Assembly: GCA_022702485.1 (NCBI GenBank)
Contig: JAJIYY010000004.1
Coordinates: 248,001 to 312,000 of the forward strand
Reading direction: 5' to 3'
Origin: Simplicillium sp. C3G150-2
Taxonomy: Eukaryota; Ascomycota; Sordariomycetes; Hypocreales; Cordycipitaceae
Length of the DNA: 64,000 nt
Positions 49,743 to 61,101 of this stretch are shown here, piece by piece. Position 1 is the first letter of the stretch; every line of letters begins with the position of its first letter. Below the pieces are notes generated by a model that searched no databases, was not told where the DNA came from, and saw only the letters and a list, made by a program, of their open reading frames with translations. The position numbers and the translations under genes were made by a program.

Positions 49743-52700
49743 TTAATTGGCCCTTGAACTCTCCATTTCTCCATACCGTCCTCTGTTCTTCGTCGTATCG
49801 TACGCTTGCAGCACGCGAGTTTGACTCTCGTCTGCTTGCGAGAACGCGTATCCGCGCTGTTTCCTCATTCGCTGCACCTGTCGTACCTTGCGAATTGCCT
49901 TCTGGAACTGCTCCATTCGTGGACGGTAGTCCTGGATGTTGTACTTTTGGATTTCTTGGATGTGATGGTATGTTTGTGGGAAGTACATGCGTTTGGCGTA
50001 CTTCCACGCAAAGTCGCGGAGCAAACACAATGCTGCCAGAGCAATCGTCTGCAGCCAAAATACCGGACTCGTGTACAGCTTGGGCACCACGCCGTGGTAC
50101 TCTGCTGAGAAGGGAATCATCGGTGCTACCGTACCGTACGCAGCGATAAACACATACCAGATGGCCATGCTTCCTGGAATCGCCATGACGTGGTACTTGG
50201 TCCAGTTGCTCGTGACAAGGGCTGCTTTGCCCAACACTGTAAGCAGGACAGCACCGTACAATGCAGTACCCCAAACCCAGCGTCCAGCAATCTGACCATC
50301 ACCCTGAATCAGATCGCCATACCAGATGAGCTCCGAGAAGACGTACAGAATCAGAGAGTGGTATACGGCGTTGGCGATCCATTGGACGAATACCTTGAGC
50401 TTGAAGAAGTGGTTTTGCTGGCCCATCATGTACAGTTGGGGGTATCGGTCCAGGAGACGTGCAGAGATGAATTGATCCAGAATACCAAGCGCCAGAGGTG
50501 GCAATACCGTGTAGAAGACGTTGTAGAATGACAGTGTCCATGATTCGTAAATTACCTGACCGGAGAAGACGTTTTGAAAGGCGTACTACAACACGTTAGC
50601 AATGTCAAAGAAAAAGAAGAGAGAAGAGTCCGATTACCCAAAATTGCGTCAAGTAGAGAGCAATATTCTTGTAAAACGAAAACAGAATCGTCTTGCTCAC
50701 TCGCTGGTAACTCCAGGCGCCGTGAACAAGAAGCAGCTTTCGCAGAAAACGGAACTGAGCAATGGCTACATCAGCACTTCGCGCAGCCTGAAGACCTTCC
50801 TCACCACTGATACCGACACCAATGTGAGCAGCTTGTATCATAGAAACATCATTGGCACCGTCTCCAATAGCCAGAAGAATAGACTGCTTCTGATACTTCT
50901 TGACCAGCTTGACGACCAGAGCCTTTTGTAGAGGAGATACACGGCAGCAGATGACAGCCTTGCACATCACAGCCAAGTCGAGGAACATCTTTTCTAAGTC
51001 CTTTTCGAGTGCAAAAGTGAGAGATTTGCCGTCAATAACAAGCGCTAGCGTCTCGGTCTCAATGGTGCCATCACCTTGGGTTCGGATGGCGTCGAGTTTC
51101 TTCTGGATGTTGTCACGTGTGGCTGAAGCGGTCTCTTCGTTGACAATCAGGAGCATCATATCCTCGCTGAGAAGCTTGCAACTCATACCGATGTTGATTG
51201 CCGTTTCTTGACGATCTCCAGTAAGCACCCAGACCTTGATATTGGCTTGCTGCAAGGTGTGTATTGTCTCGGGCACACCATCTTGCAGACGATCCTCGAT
51301 AGCAGTGGCGCCCAGCAGGTAGAAGTCGTGTTCAATAATCTCGGCGGCCTTGTCAAGCTCCTCGGCACGGTTACCGCCAACAGTGGTACCAGCGGTTTCA
51401 AAGATACGGTTCCATTCCTCAAACTCTTGTTCGGGGATTTCGCGCATAGCCAGACATAGCGTTCGCAGACCTTCGGATGCATAGTCTTCGAGATGACGGA
51501 GGGTGGCTTCGACGTGAGGGTTGGAATCGTTCAGGCGCTCAAGAATAACTGTGTCGGCTCCCTTGCAGTAGCAGCGAATCTTACCATCGGGACATCTGTA
51601 AATAGCGGACATACGCTTTCGTGTAGAGTTGAATTCGCAGACAGCCAATAATTCGTATTCGAGTTCCTGTCCGTTGACTTCGATGATGACAGCCTTAGGC
51701 TTACGAGCAGTGAATCGGTATCCAAGATCCTTAGCACCATCAACCAGAGCACCCTCGTCGGGAGAAGCGGCCTGATATCTTATGTTGCCCTTCTCATCCG
51801 TTTCGGGGATAACGGTGTGGCAGGTTGCTAAGAGGGTAAGGAAGTGATCGATGGCTTGAGCAGAGCTGTGTCCCTCCAAGAGGTTGGAGCGCAGCTTCTT
51901 GGTATCGTAGATAGCCATCTCGTCATCGTCTCCAGCGGCTGCGCGGCGGTCTTCGGGCACCTCTTCGGCGTACATGATCCCAGCAATCGAACATTGTTTA
52001 AACTCCATCTGATTACAAGTCAGGGTACCAGTCTTGTCGGAGAAGACATATTCAACCATGCCAAGTTCTTCCACCAGACTGGAGGTTCGGCAGGTCGCGG
52101 GAGTATCGGTTTTGTCGTGATACATGTCCAAATCGTCGTTGATGAGAATTCCGTGCCAGTACTTGACCAGTTCAACCGTGACAAAGAGAGAAATAGGAAC
52201 CAAGGCAGAAAATAGAACCCAGTATGTGACCATGTCTTTGAAAAAGATCTGGACAACGTGTGACGCACCGGAGCTCTGATCCAAATAAAGATAACCAAGG
52301 TGGTCGCCGAGGACGCCTCGAACAATGAGATCACCAACGGTACAAACCACACTGAGCACGAGAAGCATACCCACGAGCATCAGGACGAGCCAGTTCAACT
52401 GTCTCTCGACCTTGGTTCGCTTAATGGGTGTGGCTGTGGCATTTCGCATCAGCTTCGTCTCGTGTCCAGTGAACACCACTACACCGTGGACCCATGGCGT
52501 ATTGCGTAGCGTAGCTCCTCTCAGGAGCAGCTGTTCTGGGTTCAAGGGGAGCTCCTTTTCGCCTCCACCAGACTGCATGGTAAGTGTAGCCTCATACGTG
52601 TACAAGCTGCTATTGGGCTGTTCAGACTTGATACGGCCACCAAGACGACTAAGCTCGCTGGGCGACACCATTGTCGAGGTTTCTGGCAAAGCCTGCTTAA

Positions 52701-53853
52701 TTTTCAAGTTGGTTTCACCGTCCAGATTGGCAGTTTCGATGTAACATAATCCTTCGGGTTCGGAACTGGCCAACAAGACCAAATCAGCCGGGAAGGGCTG
52801 TTCTGATTCGACGCGGACAACATCTCCCACGGCGACGTTGATCCATTTCGTTTCGGCAAAGCTCGATCCTCGTAGAACCTGCGCTTTCGAAGTATTGAGA
52901 GCGGTATCGGCCTGCTTTCGTCGGTAATCTTCGACCAATTCTTTACCGGCGGAAATCATCAGCACCACAATCAGAGGTGCAATGGTGGTATATCGGTTAG
53001 TCGGTGACAAGCCTGGAATCTGCTGCAAAGCTGCTGTGAACAAGAAAAACACGTTGGCGAATTTGGAGAACTGTTCTAACAAGAACTTTGGCAGGAAGGT
53101 GGCAACGTTGTATTTGGCAGTCGAGATGTGGTTGTCGACATATTTATTTGCGGCGTTGGCAGGTGGGTTGTTGAGATGGATGATTCGGGGTCCAAGGGTG
53201 GCCGGGTCAACCTTGTTACGGCCAAAGCCAAACTTGAAGTTGCCCATATCGAAGCCTTTGCTTTCCGAATGTTTAGCTGGCTGCGCGGTGCCTGGTCTCT
53301 CGTGGCCGCCTTCTGTGAGAGGGAGGTCCATTTCCGAGTATCCCTGGCCACCACCAAGGCGGTTCTTCATGCGACCGAAGAAACCACCGCCCATGCTCAG
53401 AACGCTGTTACGGTTTCTAGCGTTATTGCGCGCTGCGGATTGATGGTTGTCGCCCTGAACCGAACCGTCGTGTTGATAATATGAGGCGCCATCTTGTGGA
53501 TAATCGTCAAAGTCGTCGGCGTATCTCTGATAGTTGCCAAGCTCTGATGTTTGGCTGTACTGTCGTGTCATGTAGGGACCTCTAGCATCGCCTCCAGGTG
53601 TTGCTAGTCTGGCACCCGATTGTTGACCATGCTGCTGAGAAGAGGAGCCAGCTCCAACAAAGTCGTCGTAGGAAACAGACGGGCGGCCCTGGTCGGCTGT
53701 GTCGTGGGTTTGGGATCGGAGCAAGTCGTCGTCATTTAGCGTGGAGCGCTGGCCGGTGCTGTAGACTGGTTGCTCGTTGCCAAAGTCCACGAGCAGATCA
53801 TCGTGAGTATTGGATGATCCGCCATAGGGACCTCCAGGAGGTTTCCCAGCCAT
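49743..53853 (-). CDS. DRS2: P4-type phospholipid-flipping ATPase, Drs2
   Basis: Moves phosphatidylserine and phosphatidylethanolamine to the cytosolic leaflet of trans-Golgi and endosomal membranes, with a Cdc50 partner. Exons 53853-50638 and 50585-49743 (intron 50586-50637, 52 bp) give 1352 aa, the usual length. N-terminal 200 residues are disordered and hydrophilic. Then DGETNLK (actuator), the P4-specific LVPISLFVTVELVK in TM4, the phosphorylation site FSDKTGTLTCNQMEFK (Asp at about 607), KGADTVI in the nucleotide domain and GDGANDVSMIQAAHIGVGIS. The splice is in TM5-6 (LYLTQFW-YAFQNVFSGQ). The C-terminal tail has a basic amphipathic piece (KAIRKVRQVQRMRKQRGYAF) matching the autoregulatory region. 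Divergent from CRIPT over 1.1 kb. Confidence 0.97.
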
Positions 53854-54938
53854 GTCGAAAGACAGGCGGTTGTTAAATTATGGCGGAGAGGGAAGGGCGG
53901 TTCATGCGGCTTCCGCGGCAGGAGAGGTCGTGGGGTTAGCGGCGGCGTGGGATGCGATTAGACTCGGGTGTTTGTGTAGGTGTTGTATCTGTCGTCGCGA
54001 GAGGTGGAAATGTGTATGTTAGGTGTGTGTTGGATGCGATGAAGATGTTCTGCGCGGAAAGGTTGGAGAACACTGCACAGCCTCGTTGCCGCGTTAGCTT
54101 GGGACAGCGAAGCGGCTGAGAGATTGGATTGGAGTGTACGGGGAGCGGGACGTCAGACAAACAAAAGGCGCTGACGATGATTCTGTCTCGCAAGTGTTGT
54201 AGATGTGGCTGCAAAGGATGGAAAGGATGGAAAGGAGCGTGGGATGGAAAGAGAAGCCAGAAATTGGGCGTTATTTGGCGAGATGAAACTTAATCGTCAA
54301 ACAGGACAGCATGGGACTGGTTCACCCCTGGAAGCTGGAGACGAAGAGGCAGAGCGTTGGAAAAAGAGATGCGCAAGCTGGAAGTGGTGCACCAGCCACG
54401 CCAGGCCTTGAAAGGTGCTGGAAAGGTGCTGGAAAGGGCCTGGAAAGGGGGCTGTCAAACTCCACCAACAGGGACTGGAGAGCGAGAGGGCAGACACGAC
54501 AGAGAGAACAGAGTGTGAACAGAGAGTGTTTTAGCGGGAGTGGATCCCCTGGAACACGGTACGTCACTCAGCAGCGACCCCTGAAGCATCCGCTCTAACA
54601 ACCTGGGTATCCACTGCCAGGTCACTGGCCTCTCACTGAGGCGCTGAGACTGATGGGTGGTTCAGTCAGTGCAGCTTCTCAGCCACAGCCTTTTGCCACG
54701 TTCCAGCGACATCTCCTCAGAAGCCATCCCATCCCAAAGGAGAGAGTCCCAAAGCCCCCACGACTGTCGCCTCCCACCCATAATTAACGTGGCTGTCCAA
54801 GTGTGCCTCGCTCGTATCAAGGCAAATTCATCCCTCTCTCGCAATTATCCAACCCGCCCATCAAGCTAGCTCCCCTCGTTTAAACCTAGTTTCTATTATA
54901 ATTTCTATTTTTAATTTCTCATCCCGCGCACGCGCACA
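53854..54938. promoter_or_regulatory. Divergent promoter of DRS2 and CRIPT
   Basis: 1.1 kb. It contains GGATGGAAA repeats (about 54213-54248) and the 11-bp tandem listed separately. No gene supported; several frames here arise from these repeats. Confidence 0.4.
54410..54451 (+). repeat. 11-bp tandem repeat, 3.5 units
   Basis: GAAAGGTGCTG at 54410 and 54421, GAAAGGGCCTG at 54432, then a partial unit. It lies in the DRS2/CRIPT intergenic region. Confidence 0.7.
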
Positions 54939-55459
54939 ATGGTCTGTTCCAGATGTCAGAAGCTAGCCAAAGGCACGGCCTTAGCCACGCCCGCCGTCAA
55001 GAAGAAGAGTGAGATGTACCACGGTTCAAGCGCATCCAAGCCCACCTTGGGCCAAACCGGTGTTGGAAAGGTACTTACAAATTTACTCACTCACTCACTC
55101 ACTCACTCAGTTTATGTTATCCTGTTAACAAATCTCAGAGCAAGTTGCTATCCAAATCAGCAAACAACCCTTATGCTCAATACGCCAGGTACGTCTACAA
55201 CATGCTACACGTCCATTCTTGGCGTTAATGCTCTGCAGTTCATGTTCCAAGTGCAAATCCAAAATTACGCAGGGACACTCACTTTGTCAAAAATGCGCTT
55301 ATAAAGATGACGGTACGTACACTCTCTGTCCACTTACACATACACATACGCATGTACACATGTACTGACTGAGCAGCCTGCACCATGTGTGGCAAACCCA
55401 ACAAGAAGACAAAATCAACCGCACCAACCGTCTCAGGGCAGAAATTCAGCATGAAATGA
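54939..55459 (+). CDS. CRIPT-family cysteine-rich spliceosomal protein
   Basis: Four exons, 54939-55070, 55139-55188, 55239-55312 and 55377-55459, give 112 aa; introns are 68, 50 and 64 bp. The zinc-binding layout of CRIPT is complete: MVCSRCQKL at the start, the basic middle KKKSEMYHG, GQTGVGKSKLL and NNPYAQYA, then SSCSKCKSKITQGHSLCQKC and ACTMCGKP, followed by a Lys-rich tail. Human CRIPT was found as a PDZ-binding protein and is also present in spliceosomes; fungal ones lack the PDZ-binding end, as here. Intron 1 holds an ACTC microsatellite (55085-55110). Only exon 1 is visible as an open frame, so a simple scan would give a wrong protein. Confidence 0.93.
55085..55110 (+). repeat. ACTC tetranucleotide repeat inside CRIPT intron 1
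   Basis: About six units of ACTC within the intron. It changes no coding sequence. Confidence 0.8.
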
Positions 55460-55649
55460 TTGCACACCGCAAATATGTATTACTACACCAGATTATGTTT
55501 AAAGAAAGGCGTTGGGGGTTGAACACAATATATTCAAACGGCGTTGGGGGTTGAAGAGGATATACCAAAGAAAGGTTAATTCTCAGAGACACGGCATTAA
55601 GTGTTCGATATATATTCAGAAGTAGCGCAAGTCAATTATTCATACATCA

Positions 55650-56675
55650 TTACAGCGAAGCCTTAATCGCCCCGGAAAACACCCCCTCCAACCACCTCGA
55701 CACCTGCCCATTCACATTATCCGCATCCTCCCACAACGCCCAATGCGTCGCATTCACCTCCCCCCTCGTCAAGCTCTTAAAATTGTCCTCCATTCCCGCC
55801 GACATCCACGGCGGCAGCGCCGCATCATGAATCGCCGTAATAAACAGCGCCGGCATGCCCACCTTCTCCCCCCTCTCCGCCAACACCTTCTCATCCTCAA
55901 AGTTGAGCTCCCGTGTACGGTACCAGTTCAGCGGTCCACGCAGCTGAGGCGCATCACGCAACATGTACTGGTCGGCGTAGTAATCCAGCTCCTCCGTGGA
56001 CAGCAATGGGGTAGGACCCAGCTTGTCGAGATTCTCGAACTGCACGCCCTCTGTAACCTTGAGGCCGACTTCGCCGTTGGGGCCGCGGCCGTTGTATAAG
56101 CCATTGAGGAATTGGCGGACCTTTTCACGTCCTTGGATCTTTTGCTCCACGTCAGGGCCCTTGAATTGCAGCTGATACGTGAAGTTCTTGAGTACACCCG
56201 CGGCAACGGCGTCTTCGAGAGGTGTGAACTTGGGGCTGGGGGGCACGTAGGGCGTGCAGATGCTGAAAACGCACTTGATCAACTCGGGGTGCCAGTTGGC
56301 GGTTCTCCAGACAGCCATGCCTCCCCAGTCGTGACCACCAAGAACGATCTGCCCGCCCTTGCCAACATACTTCTCAGCGAGTTCCTTGATGTCGTCCGCA
56401 ACAGCCTTCATGCCGTACTCGCTGAGCTCCTGGGGCGCATCCGTGCCAGCGTAGCCAACCATGTCGGGCACAATAACTTGGAAGCCCAGAGACATAAAGT
56501 AAGGCACCTGGTAGCGCCATCCAAAGGCCATGTCGGGGAAGCCGTGGACGAGAACCATGGTGGCCTTCTTGGTGCCCTGGGCCTCACCAAAGATGTACCT
56601 GATGGTCTTGCCACGGATGGTGGCTGTGAGCAGCTGGACTCTGTCGTCCGAGGGTTTAAGCTTGCTGGTATCCAT
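55650..56675 (-). CDS. Epoxide hydrolase, alpha/beta-hydrolase fold
   Basis: Adds water to epoxides by way of a covalent ester on Asp. Single exon, 341 aa, ATG at 56675-56673. VLVHGFPDMAFGWRYQ carries the HGxP oxyanion motif and the WRYQ mark of soluble epoxide hydrolases. The nucleophile is Asp116 in VLGGHDWGGM. Lid Tyr residues lie in ELDYYADQYML. The acid is probably in TAIHDAALPPW and the base His in NATHWALWEDAD. No signal peptide or membrane anchor, so a cytosolic or peroxisomal enzyme; the C-terminus ASL is not a standard PTS1. Endogenous role may be lipid-epoxide or xenobiotic detoxification. A fluoroacetate dehalogenase-like activity is less likely because of the lid tyrosines. Confidence 0.92.
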   Translation of the reverse strand: MDTSKLKPSDDRVQLLTATIRGKTIRYIFGEAQGTKKATMVLVHGFPDMAFGWRYQVPYFMSLGFQVIVPDMVGYAGTDAPQELSEYGMKAVADDIKELAEKYVGKGGQIVLGGHDWGGMAVWRTANWHPELIKCVFSICTPYVPPSPKFTPLEDAVAAGVLKNFTYQLQFKGPDVEQKIQGREKVRQFLNGLYNGRGPNGEVGLKVTEGVQFENLDKLGPTPLLSTEELDYYADQYMLRDAPQLRGPLNWYRTRELNFEDEKVLAERGEKVGMPALFITAIHDAALPPWMSAGMEDNFKSLTRGEVNATHWALWEDADNVNGQVSRWLEGVFSGAIKASL

Positions 56676-57295
56676 GATTGTGACAATTGTATAAAGCGAA
56701 ATAGCAATTCAGAGCTTGCGGGTGAATTGGAGGGTCAATGACAAAGAAGAGACGTAAAACGAGTATTTATATAATTGGAGTTGTGCTGATGTAAATCAAA
56801 GCTCATTGCCAAAACGAGCCTGGTGTCCGAATGCGAAGGCGGGGGCTTCACTGGGTCGGACTTTCGGGATAATGGTCAACAGGATTTCGACAATTTTCTT
56901 TTTTTAGTGGACTGCTTGGCAGCGAAGGTTAGCTCTGAGTAGTATCTCATAGTCTTTTTGAGTTGCGGCGTCGGTACTCAGTTAGCGAGTGCGATGGATG
57001 GACAGTGCTCTCAGCGCTGTGCTAGTGTAAGCCACGGACTTTTTCAGTCATCCCGGTTACCTCGGAGCTAGCGCCTATTATTCATCAATAATTAATTACT
57101 TTTGGAATCACTGCCCGTCACGCTAAACCCAGTCCAGGTGCAATCAGACGCTCAAACATCAATTTTTGTCGTGCAACGTCACACATAACTATTAACCATA
57201 ACGACAAATTCACGCATTGTCTGCCATTGAATGCACTGACACCGTTCATAGCCTCGTTATGCCCAATTACAACGCTCAATTGCCACGGCCGCTCA
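56676..57295. other. Intergenic region
   Basis: 620 bp between the epoxide hydrolase start and the pinin-type stop. No gene seen. Confidence 0.35.
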
Positions 57296-58349
57296 CTAGT
57301 AAATAACGGTGTCGTCTCCAGCCTGCTCCATGATATCGCCCAGATCCTCACCGTCCTTACTGCGCGGCCGTCGATCTTCGTGGGACACTGCTGTCGCGTG
57401 ACTCACATCATCCATCTTTGACGTATCTGTTTGTTCTCCTCTTGCTTCTTCACGAACAGGCTCATGTGGCTTCTCAGTTGACGTGGATGTTGTTGCATGG
57501 GAACCTCGACGAGGCGGGCCATACTTCTGTATATGGCGTTGGCGCTTGGCCTCGAATGTCTTCAACTCTCGCTCTATGTCTCTCTCTGCGTCTCTGATTT
57601 GGTCGTCGATGATATCCTTTTGCTCCTCTGTGCACTTCCACGGCATGTAATACTTGACGGTATTAGTGCGCTTCCAGCTACTCATCAAGACATCAAAGTA
57701 CAACTTACAATATGCGGCCGTGACCTCGTTTTCAACAGCTTCGCCAAGGCAAGCTTCTTGGTGTGTCTATGCTTCATCTGGCATTCATCAGCCACCGATT
57801 TGGAATCAATCTGCGTCAAGCCACTTACCACCCTCTCGTCCACCGTAATCTGCTCAGCCAAGCGAGCCTCTCGGAGTTTGGCAGCCCTCTGACCACGTTC
57901 TTTGTCATCCAGCGCTTCTTGTTTTTGTATGCGCTCCTGCTGTCGTTTCTCAATTTCTTGTCGACGCTGCTGCTGCGAACTAGACGTCTTTTGGTTGAGC
58001 GTGCTCAACAGTCCACCAAAGAGTCGCTTTCCGCGCTTCTTTTCTTCTTGCGTAGCTGGTTTGGCTCTCTCTACTGGGCGTTCTTCCTTCGAAGCACCAT
58101 AGTCCGGGGATGTTGATATTCTGGCTCGCTTCGCTCTGGGGCTGTCGTCGTCTTGTCGCTGGCGCTTGAGGGAGCTGTGTTCATCGTTCTGTGGTGACAC
58201 ATGTTCTTCTGATGTTGGTTTCGGTTCTTCATGTACTTCGCCCGGTTCCAGTCCAGGAGCTGGCTGCTCGACGGGATCTTGTCTGCCACCAAGTTAGCTA
58301 ATGTCGCGATGGAACTGTCCCTTGGTACGTACGCCTCTGCGGTTGCCAT
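57296..58349 (-). CDS. Pinin/SDK/MemA-domain protein
   Basis: Pinin-type proteins associate with the exon-junction complex and spliceosome. Exons 58349-58333, 58282-57709 and 57652-57296 (introns 50 and 56 bp) give 315 aa. The first exon is only 17 nt (MATAEA, rebuilt by splicing). A basic nuclear-type stretch follows (SLKRQRQDDDSPRAKRARIS). The domain starts at GKRLFGGLLSTLNQK, runs through a long charged coiled coil (QQRRQEIEKRQQERIQKQE) and ends HRHTKKLALAKLLKTRSRPHI, then YYMPWKCTEEQKDIIDDQI after the second splice. The C-terminus is disordered and Ser/Glu-rich. Divergent from PHF5A, another splicing protein, over 496 bp. Confidence 0.92.
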
Positions 58350-58845
58350 GGCTGATAAAATTTAAATGTGATATCCACTGCCTCGATGGCAGATGCGCAA
58401 TATTTCAGCTCGTGCGTCGTCGCATGGTCGTGAGCAAGAGTGTGCAATGCAGCCTGGCGACGTGCAGAATGGGTTGTGAAGTCGAGGAAGCTGGACCCCT
58501 GTAGCTTCTCTAGCCGCTGTGAGCGCCCCGCCGCGACCGCTGTAATAATTACCCAACAGCTGCCAATACTCGCTGCAGCAAACAAGTCAAGCTCCAATCA
58601 TGATTTAATACTAAATAAATAGAATCCCTGTTATAGAATATACCAATTATGTGGTTATAATTACTCTACGCATTTCCACCAATTGTTGTTCCATCAAATT
58701 CCGTCGCTGCACATGATTCCACATCCGCCTAGTCAGCACCCGCCACCTCCAACAAAAAGTCTCCAGCTTCACCAACGTCCCTCAACTCCAACTTCACTTC
58801 ACTTCCCCTTCACCTCAACCACCTCCCCTCCCCTCAACCACAACC
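58350..58845. promoter_or_regulatory. Divergent promoter of pinin-type and PHF5A genes
   Basis: 496 bp shared by two splicing-related genes. The PHF5A side is C-rich (CACCTCC and TCCCCTCCCCTC runs). No specific site named. Confidence 0.4.
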
Positions 58846-59301
58846 ATGTCGCGCCATCACCCGTAAGTTCTCTTCCCCTATCCATCACCGTCTCTTGTCA
58901 GTCCTAACATATCCAGCGACCTCGTCATGTGCCGCAAACAACCCGGCATCGCCATCGGCCGCCTCTGCGACAAATGCGACGGCAAATGCCCCGTCTGCGA
59001 CTCCTACGTCCGGCCCACCACCCTCGTCCGCATCTGTGACGAGTGCAGCTTCGGCAACTACCAGAACAAGTGCGTCGTCTGCGGCGGCGAGGGCATCTCC
59101 GACGCCTTTTACTGCTTTGAGTGCACGCGGCTCGAGAAGGATCGCGATGGCTGTCCCAAGATTATCAATCTGGGAAGTTCAAGGACAGATGTACGTTCCA
59201 TTTCTATTCTTCATACTATGCATCACCTCCAATATGCAATCAAATACTAACTGTCGCAGCTCTTCTACCAAAAGAAAACGAATCGGGCGGCGAATTATTA
59301 A
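58846..59301 (+). CDS. PHF5A / Rds3, SF3b subunit
   Basis: Core zinc-finger protein of the SF3b complex, needed for branch-point recognition by U2 snRNP. Exons 58846-58862, 58917-59190 and 59260-59301 (introns 54 and 69 bp) give 110 aa, exactly the length of human PHF5A. The sequence is nearly canonical: HPDLVMCRKQPGIAIGRLCD, KCPVCDSYVRP, RICDECSFGNYQNKCVVC, ISDAFYCFECTRLEKDRDGC and the end FYQKKTNRAANY. The 13 Cys form the trefoil knot with three zinc clusters. Only exon 2 is visible as a long frame; the first codes six residues and the last thirteen. Confidence 0.97.
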
Positions 59302-59641
59302 CACTACTGCGGCCCGGGGGGCAGAGTTTTCCTTGCTTTCGATTGTAATGGATTGGTCAGATATTACAGGGGTGTTATCAGGTGTTACGGCGTTCTGGGA
59401 AGTCAAAAATCAAAGTATAGAATTAATTTCAGAGAGTTACAGATTTAGAGAAAGAAGCTCTGTTCACTTTTATATGTTCTTTAGATGGGTTCACTTTAAA
59501 GACCAGATGATTGTAACTTGTACATTCTGTGACAGTATTACTACAAAGAAAATAAAACAAATAGTCAAGCCCAAAGTCAACTCCTCATGTCATGCCGTGA
59601 AAAACGATATAATACAACAAAAATATCATGTGCAGTCGCAG
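59302..59641. other. Convergent 3' region of PHF5A and Pex26 genes
   Basis: 340 bp between convergent stops, AT-rich, no gene seen. Confidence 0.35.
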
Positions 59642-61101
59642 CTAGATGTAGCTGACCTTGGCCCCCATGCCCGCCGTCGCCTTTACTTTGCTCCAAGAAG
59701 CTCCCAGGATACGTTGGATACGCTGGCGGATGCCCTTGTGTCCCAGTATAATCAAGAATCCCATAATAAACGCCAAAAGTCTCATGACAAGGGTGGGGTT
59801 ACCGTTGAGAGTGTGGGCAAGCTGTTCAATGATGGTTCGCATTCGTGAGAATACCATGCTGGCGCGAGCTGTGAGGGTCTGCGGTTGGTTGCCGGCTCTG
59901 CCGACAGGACGAGGTACTCCGGCTTGTGAGTTGCTCGGTCGGGGCTTTCGAGCTCCTGAATGAGTTGGAGTCTGCTCAATGCCATAATCGACCTCGCTAC
60001 CTTCACGTCTTAATCTCTCCTCCTCGATACGTCTCCTCTCCCTCTCTTCGTTTTCGGCACGCAATCTTCTAGCTTCTTCGAGGTCGCGGCGAAGCTGATC
60101 TTCCTGTCGTTGCCGTTCCTCCCGTTCTTGCCTCTCCTTCTCTTGTTGCTCTTCTTGTAGGCTCTCAAGAGCCTGGAGGAAGGCTTCGCGTCTCTCGTCG
60201 TCGAGGACGGAGCTGACGCTGATGAACTCGCGCGCATAATCCCACTCGTTATTGCGGAGAAGGACGTGTAATGTGTATAACTCTAGTATTTTGACTCGGG
60301 CGTTGAGGTCGCGGGGGGTGTCGGTGCCGCCAGTGCCTTTGTAGGGGGAGGCCTGACGGCTCATGCGACGAGGCCCGGGGGACCTCGCCCCGTTGAACTT
60401 GTTGCCAAAATCCAAATTGGGCGCGTTACATGTGGCCAGAAAGGTCTCGAGCTTTCGTTGGTTCAAGTTCTGGTCCTGAGCATGTGCCAACAAAAGAGTA
60501 GCCCTGAAAGCATGTCGAATTAGTACGCGTTGAATAAGAAAGAGGACCACAGGAGTCCAAAAAGAAAAAAAAATAAGCCAAGTAATGGCTAGGGATGGAG
60601 GTTCGCGACTTACAAGTTAATGACTACCTCTGAATCCACATCGCCCTCCACACCGTGATATCCATTCCTGACCACCTCTTCCCAAATGGAACCCTCCCGC
60701 ACTTTGGCGGATAATGACCTCCATTCCTGGGTGCCAAAGGCCTGCTTGCCCTCGTCGGGGTCGAGCTCGACAATGGCATTGAGAATGGTCAGATAGAGGC
60801 TCCACACCTTGATCCTGGTCGAGCGCGAGGAGCGAGAGACGGGGGCGGGCTCTCCATCGTCAACGGCGGAGGGTGGTGTGATGATTGGCAATAGCGTGCT
60901 GAGAGCCTCGGGCAGGCGACGCGTCAGGAATAGCGTCGAGGCTTGTCGATATGTCTTGGAAATGTGGGACGACTGCCTGGGCGTGGTGGTGCCAGATATC
61001 GAGGATATGGAGGAAGAGAGCAGAGAGCGGGCGAATGGGTCGGGACTGGCGGCGGTGATGGTCGGGCTCGAGGCCACGTAGGAGCCGTTGTAGGAGGACA
61101 T
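59642..61101 (-). CDS. Peroxin Pex26 (Pex15-type anchor)
   Basis: Tail-anchored peroxisomal protein that holds the Pex1-Pex6 ATPase at the membrane for receptor export. Exons 61101-60614 and 60503-59642 (110-bp intron) give 449 aa. I chose the ATG at 61101 (MSSYNGSYVASSPT); the longer upstream frame starts with TTG. Conserved blocks are SKTYRQASTLFLTRRLPEAL, RIKVWSLYLTILNAIVELD, EEVVRNGYHGVEGD, EVVINLATLLLAHAQ (across the splice) and LELYTLHVLLRNNEWDYARE. A long Glu/Arg coiled coil (about residues 300-350) follows. One membrane helix near the end (LVMRLLAFIMGFLIILG) with a basic tail KGIRQRIQRI makes the tail anchor. Assignment rests on this layout and on my memory of fungal Pex26 proteins. 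Confidence 0.88.

Noticed and set aside
49600..50274. Separate 224-codon frame overlapping the end of DRS2
   Set aside because: It is an out-of-frame shadow of the conserved Drs2 C-terminal exon.
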